DNA of 21,674 bases from Scenedesmus sp. ARA3 (GCA_004335835.1 RWJK01001219.1:5404-27077); one strand, 5' to 3'. Counted from the first letter of the stretch, positions 1 to 14,110 are shown. Program-made: numbers and translations. The notes: generated by a model not told the origin, from the sequence alone.

Positions 1-54
<54 letters not shown>
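1..54. repeat. (CAG)18 microsatellite at the left edge
   Basis: Eighteen uninterrupted CAG units run from the first base and end in CAACACAGG. The array starts at the window edge, so its full length is unknown. No reading frame through it could be tied to a gene. Confidence 0.95.
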
Positions 55-59
<5 letters not shown>

Positions 60-79
60 CAGGAACCACAAGCCGTAAC

Positions 80-1600
80 AGCATTAGCTAGCAGAATATG
101 GTGGGCAGCACTCTAAGTGTTTGTATGCAGGGTACAAAGGCTTCCGCAAGGTGGCTGCGACAGATGAGCTGCTGGAGGCATGCTTGACAGGAGGAGGTGG
201 AAACAATGTGCTTGCGCTCATGCTGCTCGCGCACAATGCACCACAACCAATTACGGTGCGCTCAAGCTGCTCTGCGGCAACTGCTGGGATGCTGCTGCCG
301 CAAGCTGCACTGCTGTCACTGCGCGCAACTCCTGTTGCTACAGAACGCGGTGGCTGTTGCTCCTAAGAACCCCTTGCGCTGCTGTCTACATCCTGAACAT
401 CTGCAAGGTCAGTGCTGCGCCTGCTGCTGCGCCTGCTGCTGCTCCCGCTCACATGTCCAGGTGTGTGGAGCACGCCAGCGCGCGGCACTGCAGCGAGAAC
501 TGCAGGTGGCCCTGCGCTGCGCGCACGCGTGCACACGGGTAGTGGTAGAACTGCTGGCAGGGCCCATGCAGGCAGCCCGTGGTGGCACCCCTGCGGCAAA
601 AATGGAGGGAGCAAAAAAGAAAGAACAAGAAAGTATGACACGCGATTGATGTGCCTCAACGGTAGGAGTGTCAACGGCTTGTCCAAGGGTGTGCTGTAAT
701 GCACAGCACGCTGTGTTGTGCAGCTGATTACGAAAATGGCATGTACAACACCAGCACACATGCTTGCAGGAACGCAGTACAGAGGTTGCCAGCTGGCACT
801 GCTGCTGCTGCTGCTGCTGCTGCCGCTGCACAGCCGAAGACTCACTTCAAGCCGCAGAGCTGGCACTTGAGGCCTATGCCTGAGCACTTCTCGCCATGCA
901 GCCAGAACTTGAGCACGGTTTGATCATCCATGCCGTCTGCTGGCACGTCGCCAGCGCCGTTTGAATACACTGCGCAGGGCTCATGGTACAAGATGTAGTT
1001 GCCCCTGCAGGATATAGACATTAAGGCACATGTGCATCAGCAGCCATCAAGTGCATGCTGTGCAACAGCATGGCAAGCGGGAGGCGCCTTCAGCGCTGAA
1101 GACAGTGCTAGAGCCAGTGCTAGCACTGTCGCTGCAGAGCCAGCAGGTGCTGCTGCATTGGCATGTGCCGCCATTTGCCACAGTCTGCCTGTACCTAAGG
1201 CGGATGCTGCTTGCAGGACAGCACTTCCCAGGCACTGCGGCAAGAAGGCTGCATCTAGTGACTGCTGAGCGCTCTGCACGCTGGCAGCAGTGGCAGCAGC
1301 AGCAGTTCTCACTCGAACACTGGCTGTGAAGTGCTCTTGAGGAAGCCTAGTCCCATCCAAGACTCGTGGTCAGCTGGCTGCTTGCAGAACCAGCATACTT
1401 CGCCCTCGATGGGCTTAGCCTTGCGATTGGCCATACTGCTGCTCTGCTGGGACTCATGGCCATGCTACTAGCCTGCAAGAAGACAAGCGGCACATCAACA
1501 TCTTAAAGCTTCTGGTTGAACTCGTTGTGGCGACTGCAGGCTATGCAGGTGTTCCTCGTGCCAACACCGCAGGGACAAGGTTCCCACCTTGAGCCCATCG
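80..1600 (+). pseudogene. Possible decayed membrane-protein gene (fragments in several frames)
   Basis: This stretch has no clean gene, but protein-like pieces follow one another on the plus strand. Frame 1 from 127 reads GYKGFRKVAATDELLEACL. Frame 2 near 464-585 reads GARQRAALQRELQVALRC. Frame 2 from 833 reads AEDSLQAAELALEAYA, hits TGA at 881, continues ALLAMQPELEHGLIIHAVCW, and hits TGA at 962. Frame 1 from 1030 runs to TGA at 1327, passes TAG at 1348, then reads WLLAEPAYFALDGLSLAIGH followed by a hydrophobic segment. Frame 3 from about 1478 continues QEDKRHINILKLLVELVVAT. The hydrophobic pieces suggest a multi-pass membrane protein broken by stops and at least one frameshift. Alternatives are an intact gene with many small introns, or chance, because the minus strand also has open frames here (for example 1495-1740). 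I do not recognise the family. Confidence 0.3.
1101..1130. repeat. Inverted repeat, 11-bp stem
   Basis: GACAGTGCTAG at 1101-1111 is the exact reverse complement of CTAGCACTGTC at 1120-1130, with an 8-base loop. It lies inside the possible decayed gene. No function is evident. Confidence 0.8.
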
Positions 1601-2154
1601 CTTTTTCGCAATTCTGCTGCACCAAACTGAACTACTACGTAACACCAATTTTCCAAGGCTGAATCGAGAGTTGCGGACACGACGTCTGCGGAGAGGGCTT
1701 CGGCACTGCTCACGAGCAGATGCAGTCTGACCAGCAGCAAGATGCAACGTCAAACACGCCTGAATCCTGTAAACGTCCAGAAACACATACGATCAAACGA
1801 ACAGCACTCTCCTCTGTACCTTAATCTGATGGTACTAACATGCCACAAGTACCTGTGTCCCTCCCTCTCTATCTGCCGTCTGCCAAGGCCTGTTCGTCTG
1901 TAATCTGTTCCGTGTACGCTACGAGCAATCAAAGCTGCATCAAGTCCGGCATTGAACAAGCGGTGGCTAGCAGGCATCAGATGAAGCTTCAAAGCAGCAG
2001 AGGTGCATGTGCCTAATCCAGCATTCAAACACAGCAACTTTGCATCAACAAGCTTCACTCCAGCCGTAGAACATTTGGTCATGCACCACCACCAAACACT
2101 TGTTTGCCAGCCCGCAGCAGAGTTCCACCCAGCAGCATCAGCAGCAGCTTGCCA

Positions 2155-3800
2155 ATGCCTGCAGCACAAGCTGCACCTGCTTTAGCACGCTACCTGAAAC
2201 AGCAGGCAGCCAACAGGCTATCAGTGCAACAACGAGGTGCAGCGCTACGTGAAGCAGAGCAGGAGGCACGCAGCAGGGCAGCAGCAGAAGCCCCGCGTGT
2301 GCTCAACCAGCTGGAGGCAGCGGCGCGCCTCAAGGTGCGCAGCATGCGGCCACCAATCTGGCATCTGCAAACATATCAGGACCTGAAGGCTGGAACAAGT
2401 GCATTGGGAGTGCACTGAATGAGACAGAAGGTGTCATGTGCGGGTGGAAAGCGGTGCAGGCAATGGGACATTAGCCATGCTTTGCCAGCGCAGAACTGCT
2501 GCGCTGCTGCTTCAGAAGCAGCTGCAGCCTGTGGTACAATCACGCCAGACCGCTCTCTCGAATTTGCACAACCCTAGCTAGGACATGCCGCGCCATGGCT
2601 GTTTGACAAGCAACATAACTGCATGCATGCAATGCACACTGCCTGGTGCTTGCAGATAGCTATGGCGGTGTGTCCTGAAGTTGGCATGCGCCTGAGCGTG
2701 CAGCAGCAGCAGCAGCAGCAGCAAGCCAGCCTCACGGGGCCTGGTGCTGCAAGCAGTAGGTGAGTTCATCAATGAAGTTGAAGATCGTGCATGGATTCAG
2801 CAAGGGCTGTCGGTTTTAGGCAAGGCATCGCAACTGTGACCAACTAGCCATGGTCAGCATGTTCTTATGCTACAGCTGTGCATCTGCTACCATTTTGCAC
2901 ATGTGAACCAGCCTCTCGTCAAGGCGTGCATTGTTTGCAAAGATTCACGGCTGAACATGAACTTGCTGCAATATTTTGTCTGCTGTTGTCCACAGTGGTT
3001 CTGGGTCTGGCAGCAGAAAGAGGCATCGCAGCAAGTCGGCGGTCTGGCCCGCCAATTGCTGCAGTGACACTTGCCACAGCGACGGTACAATGCTCTGGAT
3101 GCAACAAGGATCACAGCAGCAGCAGCAGGGCATATCAGCTGCAGTGGGCAGTGAGTGCTGCCAATCTGCCGCAGCGGGAGTGCAGCCTTGCTGCTTGCAG
3201 GAAGGTCTGTCTGAGGCTTTCAGCCTCGCGCAGTTAGGCAGGCAGCAAGCGTGGCAGCAGCAGCAGCAGCAGGAGCAGGAGCCATACCAGGATCTGCAGC
3301 ATGTGGGCGCGCAGCAGCACCTTCAGCAGCAATGGCACCAGCCGCAGCCGCCCGGCCTATGCCCACAGCAGGCATCTGCCAGGCGACAACAGTGTAGCCA
3401 CCAGCAGCAGCAGCAGCACCAGCTGCAGCAGCTTCACGGCCTGCACACTGGGCATGTAAGCAACAGCACCTGCAGCAACAGCAGCTGCAGCAGTAGCATA
3501 AGCAGCTCGTTACCGAGGCACAGCAGCAGCAACAGCTGCTGGCCTGGTGCAGCAGGCAGCTTGCTGCAGCCGCTGCTGCCACAGCAGCCTGATGATCAGC
3601 TGCGCAGCAGTGACAACATTCAGACAGCAGCTGCAGCCGCAGCGGCAGCGGCAGCAGGAAACCAGCAGCAGGGCTCCACGGCTCTGCGGCGGCCTGGGTC
3701 ACCTATTGCGCAGGTGCTGTGTGCGCTCGCTTGTCATGCAGCGGCGCCGCGAGCAGCAGGGGCGGCAGACCCACTGACAGAGCCGCTGCTGGGGCAGTAG
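2155..3800 (+). CDS. Gln/Ser/Ala-rich protein of unknown function (gene D; three-exon model)
   Basis: The proposed exons are 2155-2334, 2656-2759 and 2996-3800, giving about 362 residues. The exon 1 donor is AAG|GTGCGC (phase 0), exon 2 lies between TTGCAG| and AG|GTGAGT (phase 2), and exon 3 follows TCCACAG|. The phases agree and the stop is at 3798-3800. Residues 1-60 are a charged, probably helical segment (LREAEQEARSRAAAEAPRVL). Next come an eight-Gln run near residue 76, a basic patch SRKRHRSKS near residue 101, long Gln/Ser/Ala low-complexity sequence and the tail DPLTEPLLGQ. No enzyme motif, signal peptide or membrane helix is visible. The basic patch would suit a nuclear or nucleic-acid-associated protein, but that is a guess. 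The start is uncertain: frame 1 is open upstream of 2155, so exon 1 may be internal. Exon 1 could also run on to the stop at 2416-2418 without splicing. Exons 2 and 3 are firmer than exon 1. Confidence 0.5.
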
Positions 3801-4144
3801 CTGTCATAACAGTTGTTTGCCGATTTCAACACTTACCAGTGACCACAGCTGCTTGTTGCGGCATTCTTGGAGGTCCTACGTGTTTTGTACGCTGTGCAGT
3901 GCTTGCGTTTGTTATGGTGTGCTGCTGCAAGCACAGTGTGAGGTACAGTTGTTTAAGTTTGCAAGACCCCTGGGTGGTCCTTGCTTGGATGTGTGGTTGT
4001 ACAGTGGCGCACCGTGTGCAGCGGCAATAGCATTACAGAGGCCTGCCTGGAGTTGTGTACCCTGACCTTTCTAACTTGAATGCGGGCATGAGCGTAGCGC
4101 TCACTCGCACCTGGACATGATCATGGTATGGTTGCCACAGAGTG
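3801..4144. other. 3' flank of gene D, no gene seen
   Basis: Short overlapping open frames only, none with a convincing splice context. No green-algal TGTAA polyadenylation signal occurs here; the first one downstream of the gene D stop lies inside the insertion that follows. Confidence 0.5.
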
Positions 4145-4177
4145 ATCGTGTGACAATAATAATAATAATAGTCTTCT

Positions 4178-4182
4178 TGTAA
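4178..4182 (+). terminator. TGTAA polyadenylation-type signal inside the insertion
   Basis: TGTAA is the usual polyadenylation signal of chlorophyte algae. This is the first one found downstream of the gene D stop at 3800, about 380 bases away, and it lies within the inserted element. Its use by gene D is inferred. Confidence 0.3.
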
Positions 4183-4250
4183 GCCATACCTTATCGGCAT
4201 CGGCAACCGCGCCCCGGAACGGAGCGGAAACTACGACTATTATTGCCTCT

Positions 4251-4285
4251 CTTTTGGTGAGGGGTAGACCACCCCTCACCAAAAG
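4251..4285. repeat. Perfect 15-bp hairpin, 5-base loop
   Basis: CTTTTGGTGAGGGGT (4251-4265) pairs without mismatch to ACCCCTCACCAAAAG (4271-4285) around the loop AGACC. It lies within the SINE-like element and is its most stable predicted fold. Confidence 0.9.
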
Positions 4286-4314
4286 ATACCTTATCATACC
4301 TTATCGTGTGACAA

Positions 4315-5280
4315 GACATGCAGGCAGTACGTGTGTGCAAGCTTGGCATAAGGCCGCTTTGCACTTACTGTTACCCAACTAACAGGCGCATCTACAGCTG
4401 GATAGACAGGCTAAGCTGCCAGACAGCTGTCACAGCCACATTTCAAATTACACACGGGTGACCTCGCCCTAGCCATAGTTCAACTGCTCGCATGACAAGC
4501 GCCCAGCGTACAGCTGGTGTACATGTACACCCTGAAGAACGTGCACAGTGAACCCACGCATGCACAATCTGGGGCCATTCCAGACCATGTCAACAATGCG
4601 GCAGCCTGCCGCAGGCCCTGGCAAGGCCCCAACTGCGATCAATGCTGGCACAACAGCAGCTTGCATGGCCTGTCACTTTACCAAACATGCGCAGGAAGAA
4701 GCTGAAGGCCGTAGTCTTGCAGGAGAATTGCAGTGCAATGCAGCACCAGATCATGCACTGGCAATGCGTTTATTCACAAACAGGTGGTGGTTGCCACCAA
4801 GGCAGCCCTATGCCAACGTGAATTTGTGCGATGTTTACGTAGGGTGTTCAATAGCTGTTGGCAGCAACTGGGAAACACGTGACAGCCGTGAAAATGCCGC
4901 ACGCTGCTTTCACTCCCGGTGCTTTTGCAGCACCCCACAGCTGAAGTCTCGTAGTCAGCATGATGCTGGTGACAGCAGCAACACTGGCTCTGAAAGCCCA
5001 CATGCATTGTACAGTGCACATGTGCACAGCGCATCACAACACACCAACGGACTGAACCATTATTGTGCAAGCAGCATCACACTCTGCTAGGTGATAACAC
5101 TCCAGCAGAATGCAACACACCGCGCTACAAGTGATGGCACTGCAACAGCATTCACATGTTTTTTTTTATGGCAGCAGCACCACCACAACAACATGCACAT
5201 GCTGAGCAACTTATGCTACGTCGCAGTATACTGCAGGCTCATAGCTGATCAATGCGCCAGCAATCTGTAGATTAGATCCC
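4315..5280. other. Intergenic; one unsupported 180-codon open frame
   Basis: A plus-strand frame with its first ATG at 4560 runs open to a stop at 5088-5090. Its translation is compositionally ordinary, has no recognisable motif, signal peptide or flanking splice site, and partly overlaps a minus-strand open frame. It may be chance or an unrecognised small gene. No TGTAA on the minus strand (TTACA on plus) was found downstream of gene A. Confidence 0.3.
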
Positions 5281-6302
5281 CTAGCCACCAATGTTGATGT
5301 CGATTCCAGGGAAGCCACCACCAGCACTGCCAGCACCACCAGACAGCAGTCCACACAGGCCCAGCACACGGCTCTCCGCAGACGCCTCAGCATACGCAGT
5401 AAACTGCCCGCCACCACATTGCGCCACAGCCAGCGCACGAGCCTGCGTCAGCACTAAGCATCCCTGCTTGTCGCGCGACAGCGCAACAGAGTACGCGGAT
5501 GCAAATGCAGTTGCGCTGCCGCCACCCTCGCAGAATGCAGTTGCTGTTGCCTGTGCAAGTGCCTGCTGGTCCTCACCGCCAGATGCTGCAGCCTCTGCAA
5601 ACGCCACACCATATGCCTGCACTGCTGAATCACCTCCCTGGCCAATTGCCTGGGATACAGCTCGCGTGAATGCATTCAAACTCCCCTTCTGCTTTGCCCG
5701 CCCAAATGCCTTGGCCTGAGAGCTGCCAAATGCACCTACGGACCCCTGGCTCAGAGCAGTTGCTGCAGCTGATGCAAGCACAGACGCTGTTGCAGCAATA
5801 TCTGTAGCTGCTGCCTGTGCTACAGACTCTGCCACTGCATCGTTACGCCCGGAGCTGGACAACTGCACAAGGCTGCTAGCCGCTGCACTTGCTTGACCAC
5901 GTGAGGGTGCTACAGTAATGGCCTGCGCTGCTGCATCAGCACGGTTGCCGGAGATCGCATTAGTGATGGTGCTGGCGATATTCAAACCCAGATCCAGGCC
6001 AGGCGGCGCTACACCGACCGCATTGTTGCTGCCCTGGCTGGCTGCGTTTGCATTGCTGACGGCAGCTCCCCTGGCGTTGTCGTTGTTGGCATTGTTGCCT
6101 CTGCCGTTGCCATTGTTGCCATTGTTGCCCCTTCCATTGCCGTTGTTGCCCCTACCAGATTTGGCAGCAGCAGCAGCAGCTTGTGCGTCTGCAGAGGTGC
6201 TGCCAGGGAGAGGGAAGGGAGGCAGGGGAGGCAGGGGCAGCCCGGGGCCCTGGAGCAGCTTGCGGTTTGTCTGTGGACCTGTGGGAAAACAACAGCGGTA
6301 TT

Positions 6303-6342
<40 letters not shown>

Positions 6343-6820
6343 GCGGCGGCAGGCAACGGCCAATGGTATTGTGAGTGGCGCCAGCAGTTTGTTGATATTG
6401 ACGGGTCAAGGCTCAGGCAAACGCTGCAAAAATGTAGTTGTCAAGTGTTCCTTCCACTTTTGCATAGTAGCTGGTTTCAGAGCGGCACCCTGCGCATGCA
6501 TGGTGATTGCTGTCACGGCTGCAACGCATAATTCTTGCAGCCACTGCTTTGATGATAGAGTTAAGTTTGCAAAACAGTAGCTATGAGGAGGCAGCAGTGT
6601 TTCTGCATGGCTGCATCATGCATGAGCATCTGCCACCTGACGATCTTCAGCCAGCTGGCATGCCCAGCATGTCTGCAGCTTGCTGCAGCTCACCTGTAGA
6701 CGCCTCCAAACGTCCGCTGAAATAGCCTGTTTCACTGTGTGCGATGCTACAAGGGCTGCAGGTTACGATACAGAGCAGCCATGCCGCGGCCAGCAGCAGA
6801 CATTTGCTCAAGGTGGTCAT
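5281..6820 (-). CDS. Secreted Ala-rich protein with four-Cys C-terminal domain (gene A)
   Basis: Two exons: 6694-6820 (signal peptide) and 5281-6278, joined in phase 1 (ACAG|GTGAGC, CCCACAG|GT), giving 374 residues. Residues 1 to about 22 form a signal peptide (MTTLSKCLLLAAAWLLCIVT). After the junction come GPQTNRKLLQ, a Pro/Leu stretch (LPLPPLPPFPLPG), a run of Ala, an Asn/Gly segment (GRGNNGNGRGNNGNNGNGRG) and, from about residue 142, an Ala-rich domain ending FPGIDINIGG. That domain has four Cys (AFCEGGG, KQGCLV, VAQCGGG, LGLCGL), all conserved in paralogue gene B at 16021-18345. Ala-rich helical repeats recall silk- or spidroin-like proteins, but I know no named family. A structural extracellular or cell-wall role is inferred. 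ATG 6820 is preferred over the in-frame ATG at 6853 because its context is better (ACAACCATGACC) and 6853 lies only about 34 bases from the TATA box. Confidence 0.8.
6303..6341. repeat. (AGC)13 tract in the gene A intron
   Basis: Thirteen AGC units on plus (GCT/CTG on the gene's sense strand) lie 25-65 bases before the gene A 3' splice site. They are followed, in the sense direction, by CTAATAC, a possible branch point, and a T-rich tract before CCCACAG. Confidence 0.9.
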
Positions 6821-6886
6821 GGTTGTTTGCTGAGTCGAGAACGAAAAGAGCATAGGAAGCGCTTCACACCTTAATTTTGACTCCCC

Positions 6887-6893
6887 CTTTATA
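6887..6893 (-). promoter_or_regulatory. TATA box of gene A
   Basis: The minus strand reads CCTATAAAGGGGG here, a near-consensus TATA box 67 bases upstream of the ATG at 6820. Transcription would be expected to start near 6855-6863. Confidence 0.65.
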
Positions 6894-6899
6894 GGTATT

Positions 6900-9150
6900 G
6901 CGTGGGAAGTGACGGGTATAGCATTATTCGATCATGAGAGAGGGCAGGTTCTCGTTACCTTGGACAGGCATTTGGTCGCTGGCGTCGTACCTTTTGTTTG
7001 GAGGACTTAAATCTGATTTAAAGGACCAGCTGATAGCTTAGTGTCTGGCAGGCTTCGTCTAGACGGCGAACAACCTGATCAACTGCTTCGTATGCATGTG
7101 TGTGCAGCTGCTTGTGACGATGAAGACGGTTAACACGAAAGCACAGCTAAAAACATGAATGCTAGCAGATAAGACTGATTGCTGCAATTCAATCAAACCG
7201 CACACCCCTGGGAAGGCAGCTGCATCTATAAAGCACACCTGCGTGGCCTGAAGCTGCTGCAGCACTCAATCGCAGGCATGGAGCTGCCGATGAAGAGCTG
7301 CAAAAGCAGTCTGAAAGTGCAGCAAACGCCTTACTTAGGGGCTCTTCACCCTGAGCTTCACTGCTGTGAATGGCAAGGTAGCCTCAAAAAACCAATTCTA
7401 TTCAGGCGTACTGCATGCAGTACAGATGTACTTTGTTAACTGTACTACAGCAGAATGACATGCACAACATGATGTTGTGGGCTGCCATTGCTGCCGTGCT
7501 GACTCAGCCCAATCTCTGCCGCAATGTCTCTAGTCGTGGTTGCATACGTTGCAGCCTGTTTGCACATACGAATGGTGGGAAGCGGACCTTCACCATCAAA
7601 TGCTGGCACTGCAGTTCAGTTACTCGCAAGTTACAGTTCACAATTTCAACAACCACAACAACACACAACCTGTGCCTTGAAGGCTGCTGTCACACGGTCT
7701 TACCGCAGCAGGTGCATGTCCTGGCTAAACTCAAAGTGTGCAGCTTGCTTTGAGGCATACTGTGCTTTGCACAGCTGCTGCAAGCGGCGGCCTTTTGCTG
7801 CCGCCGGTTGACAGACCTCATACAGGACACTGCGTCCCTCAAACGGGCGAACCACTTGCTGAAGAGTGGACAAATCGGCCACAACAACCGGGCGTGGTCG
7901 CATGCAAAAGAATAAGCAGTCCTAGCTGGACAGCGCAAGGTCTCTAGAGGCCCATCATGGGAGTGCATGATGCACACTTGCACGAGCCCAAGGGAGTCAC
8001 CTGTTCAGCATCCCTTGCATTGCAAGGCGGCAAAGGTTAACTAGACTGAAGCTAGATGAGCCATACCAAATCCAGATCAGCAGTGCATGACAAGGCTGTC
8101 AGCAACCATCATCTGCCAACTTGCTGGTCACATTTGACAGCTGAATGACAGACATTCAGCAAAACCCGGCAAGTGTAAAGCTGATGCGGACAATCACCGG
8201 CACAAGGCAAGCTGCACAAATTGACTCGTGCACTCATTGACAAAGCAGCAAATGTGTGCAGGCACGAGGCTAGCTAAGCTGCCAAGACAGCAAAGCACGT
8301 CAAGTGCATAATGCACAGTGAACTTTGCATGCCTGCTAGGTTGCTGTTGAACACACTGCTGCACTGCACATAGCTGAACTCAAAAGTGACGCACATCAGC
8401 AAAGATCACTCATGCTCCACATGACGGCTGTCATGCAGAATAAGTGAATAAGTGAACACTGCCAACAAAAAGACACAGCATATGATGCACTGGACTACCC
8501 CCCTCAACTTTGCAGCGCAGCTGCAAGGTTGACAAAGAGGTGCAGCAACTGCTGGTGTCAAATATTACTGTTTTAAAACTACCAGGTAGCACTGCGCACA
8601 AAAGCACTGCTGATGATGTTGTACGCCTACCATGGCTCGTCAGCTACTACCACACCATACAGCAGCACACCTGCACTCAACACCACTAGCAGGCGCCCCT
8701 GATCAAGCACTTCTACAGCTGGCGCTGCCACATACTAACTGTCTCACACACACGCACATACAATGAACACACATAGTGTCAGTCTACTGACACAAGCACT
8801 CGGTCTGTCAAGAAGAGAAATGACTGCGTGGTACGGTATGGCGACGCCAAGTGGTGCAAGCGCCAGGCTGCCAGACGCAAACACATACAACAACGTCACG
8901 CAGCGATTCTTTTCATCAGCTGCGCAACGTACACACCATTGTACCGTAACTATGCTGCTGTCCCATCTGTACTGACAACACCACTGCTGCTGCAGTAAGC
9001 CACCCATTCTGGAACCCTTGTACTGCCTCCACAGCTACTGCTGCTGCACCGTGTGCTATGTACAGCACCATGTGCAATGCTGTACTGCATAGCTGAACCA
9101 AAAGAATGTGATTCATGTCTGGCATAATCACGCATGTTCCGCGTGACATT
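6900..9150. other. Intergenic region without a supportable gene
   Basis: Only short overlapping open frames on both strands (the longest about 110 codons), rich in Cys and His codons arising from TGC/CAC repeats. None shows a signal peptide, conserved motif or matching splice sites. A small hairpin (GCTGAATG at 8140-8147 with CATTCAGC at 8153-8160) is the only local structure noted. Confidence 0.5.
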
Positions 9151-9157
9151 CAGGCTC

Positions 9158-9231
9158 GCAAGCACAGTGATTGAGGCTGTGCTGCTCCTCGCCTTCACAA
9201 TTGGCTGATCACGGCCACAAATCAGAGCCAA
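9158..9231. repeat. Isolated diverged copy of the 74-bp repeat
   Basis: The sequence starting GCAAGCACAGTGATTGAGGC matches the tandem array at 9446-9815, including the shared CCTTCACAA segment. It starts 296 bases before the first array unit, which equals four 74-base periods. The sequence between is not recognisably repeat-derived. Confidence 0.75.
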
Positions 9232-9445
9232 TTCAGCCTAGCCACAGCCACGCACGGGACACAGTTACTAAAACAGCTCGTGAAGGCACGACTAGCAGTG
9301 CACCTGCAGATATTATCAGCAGTGCCATGCGTGCACTGCTTCCTGACCAACAGGCTGCACAAAACGGCCGGAAAAGCCCCATGCGCCACGTGCCCACTGG
9401 CAGGGCTGTACAAGTGACTCTGAAAAGGTGGCAGGGACGGGCCTC

Positions 9446-9815
9446 TCAGGCTTGCAAGCACAGTGGTTGAGGCTGTGCTGCTGCTTGCCTTCACAAGCGG
9501 CCAATTGCGGTGACCGGTCTCTCAGGCTTGCAAGCAGAGCGATTGAGCCTGTGCTGCTCTTCGCCTTCACAAGCGGCCAAACATGGTGACTGGTCTCAGG
9601 CTCGCAAGCACAGTGGTTGAGGCTATGCTGCTGCTTGCCTTCACAAGCGGCCACTCACGGTGGCAGGTCTCAGGCTTGCAAGCACAGTGATTGAGACTGT
9701 GCTGCTGCTTGCCTTCACAAGCAGCCAAACACAGGGACAGGTCTCAGGCTCGCAAGCACAGTGAATGAGGCTGTGCTGCTGCTTGCCTTCACAAGTGGCC
9801 ACTCACAGCCACATA
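9446..9815. repeat. Five tandem copies of a 74-bp repeat
   Basis: Units begin with GCAAGCAcAGtG at 9454, 9530, 9604, 9678 and 9752 (spacing 76, 74, 74, 74). Shared blocks are GAGGCTGTGCTGCTGCTTGC, CCTTCACAAGCGGCCA and GGTCTCAGGCT. Each unit contains imperfect dyad symmetry: GCAAGCACAG is nearly complementary to CTGTGCTGCTGCTTGC. Seventy-four is not a multiple of three, so the array is not a coding repeat. It looks like a minisatellite. Confidence 0.9.
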
Positions 9816-10466
9816 CTAACACCAGTCCATGCCAGGAACAGCCACATACAGGCCACAGTGACAAAACTGTTGGAACGTTGTCATTTTTTATGTCCATGAC
9901 TTCTCGTCCCCTTTTGAAGCACACAGAACTGTGCCCCAAGAAGCACAACATCATCCATCAGTGCTTGCCGCAACAATAGTATTGTAACACACAAGGGCTT
10001 GCAGCAACATCAGCAACGTAATACACATTGGGTACCCTGTCAGCATGTGTGGATGCTTGCAGCCATATGCTGACTGCTACTCATGCTGTCTAGGGACACC
10101 CTACAACACCCCCCAGCACCGACCACATCAACCTCCACCCCATCCGTACACATGCACACACATACAGCCATATTACTGCCTGCTGTTCAGCAGCACATAC
10201 ATGCACATACAGCAGAAGAAACTGCCTGTTGTTCAGCAGCACATACACCCACATACCGCCATCATTAATGCCTTAGTGTTCAGCAGCGCATCAACAACGC
10301 ATGTTTCCGGGATGTTCAAGCATCATGCATCATCTGTGTCAGTTGCCGCTGACCGCAAACACACCGGCACCATTATTGTACATGCGCATGTTGATCGATG
10401 AATGCATGTGTGACGCAGAACAACACCAAACATGTAATATAATAACATTTTTTAGCACAGCCAAGA
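9816..10466. other. 3' flank of gene F with degenerate 46-bp repeats
   Basis: No gene was recognised. Three diverged units sharing GTTCAGCAGCACATACA start near 10185, 10231 and 10278 (spacing about 46 bases). The third has several changes. No minus-strand TGTAA signal (TTACA on plus) was found near the gene F stop. Confidence 0.5.

Positions 10467-14110
<3,644 letters not shown>

Larger units (their letters stand above)
4145..4314. mobile_element. SINE-like or MITE-like insertion with 12-bp target-site duplication
   Basis: The 12-bp sequence ATCGTGTGACAA occurs at 4145-4156 and again at 4303-4314, flanking 146 bp (4157-4302). The enclosed sequence begins with TAA repeats and carries CATACCTTATC at 4185-4195. 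It also has two tandem copies of ATACCTTATC at 4286-4305, the last overlapping the right direct repeat. Two nested inverted repeats are present: AATAATAGTC (4164-4173) with GACTATTATT (4235-4244), and a perfect 15-bp hairpin (4251-4265 with 4271-4285). A 12-bp duplication and a simple-repeat end fit target-primed insertion of a short non-autonomous retroelement. Read on the minus strand, the element ends in ATT repeats. No clear tRNA-type A or B box was found, so the class is uncertain; a MITE is the alternative. It has no coding capacity. Confidence 0.7.

Noticed and set aside
1..75. Similarity of the sequence after the CAG tract (ACACAGGAACCACAAGCCG) to gene C exon 6 (GCACAGGATCACAAGCCG)
   Set aside because: The match is short, ends at once on both sides, and is followed by stops in the left copy; probably chance in repeat-rich sequence.
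881..964. In-frame TGA codons as selenocysteine
   Set aside because: Green algae do use selenocysteine, but several TGAs plus a TAG and a frame change fit decay better, and no known selenoprotein motif is present.
3220..3702. 160-codon minus-strand frame over gene D exon 3
   Set aside because: Translation of CAG repeats as Cys/Ala; no independent support.
9446..9815. CRISPR-like array
   Set aside because: Units are contiguous, 74 bp and diverged, with no unique spacers; the host is eukaryotic.
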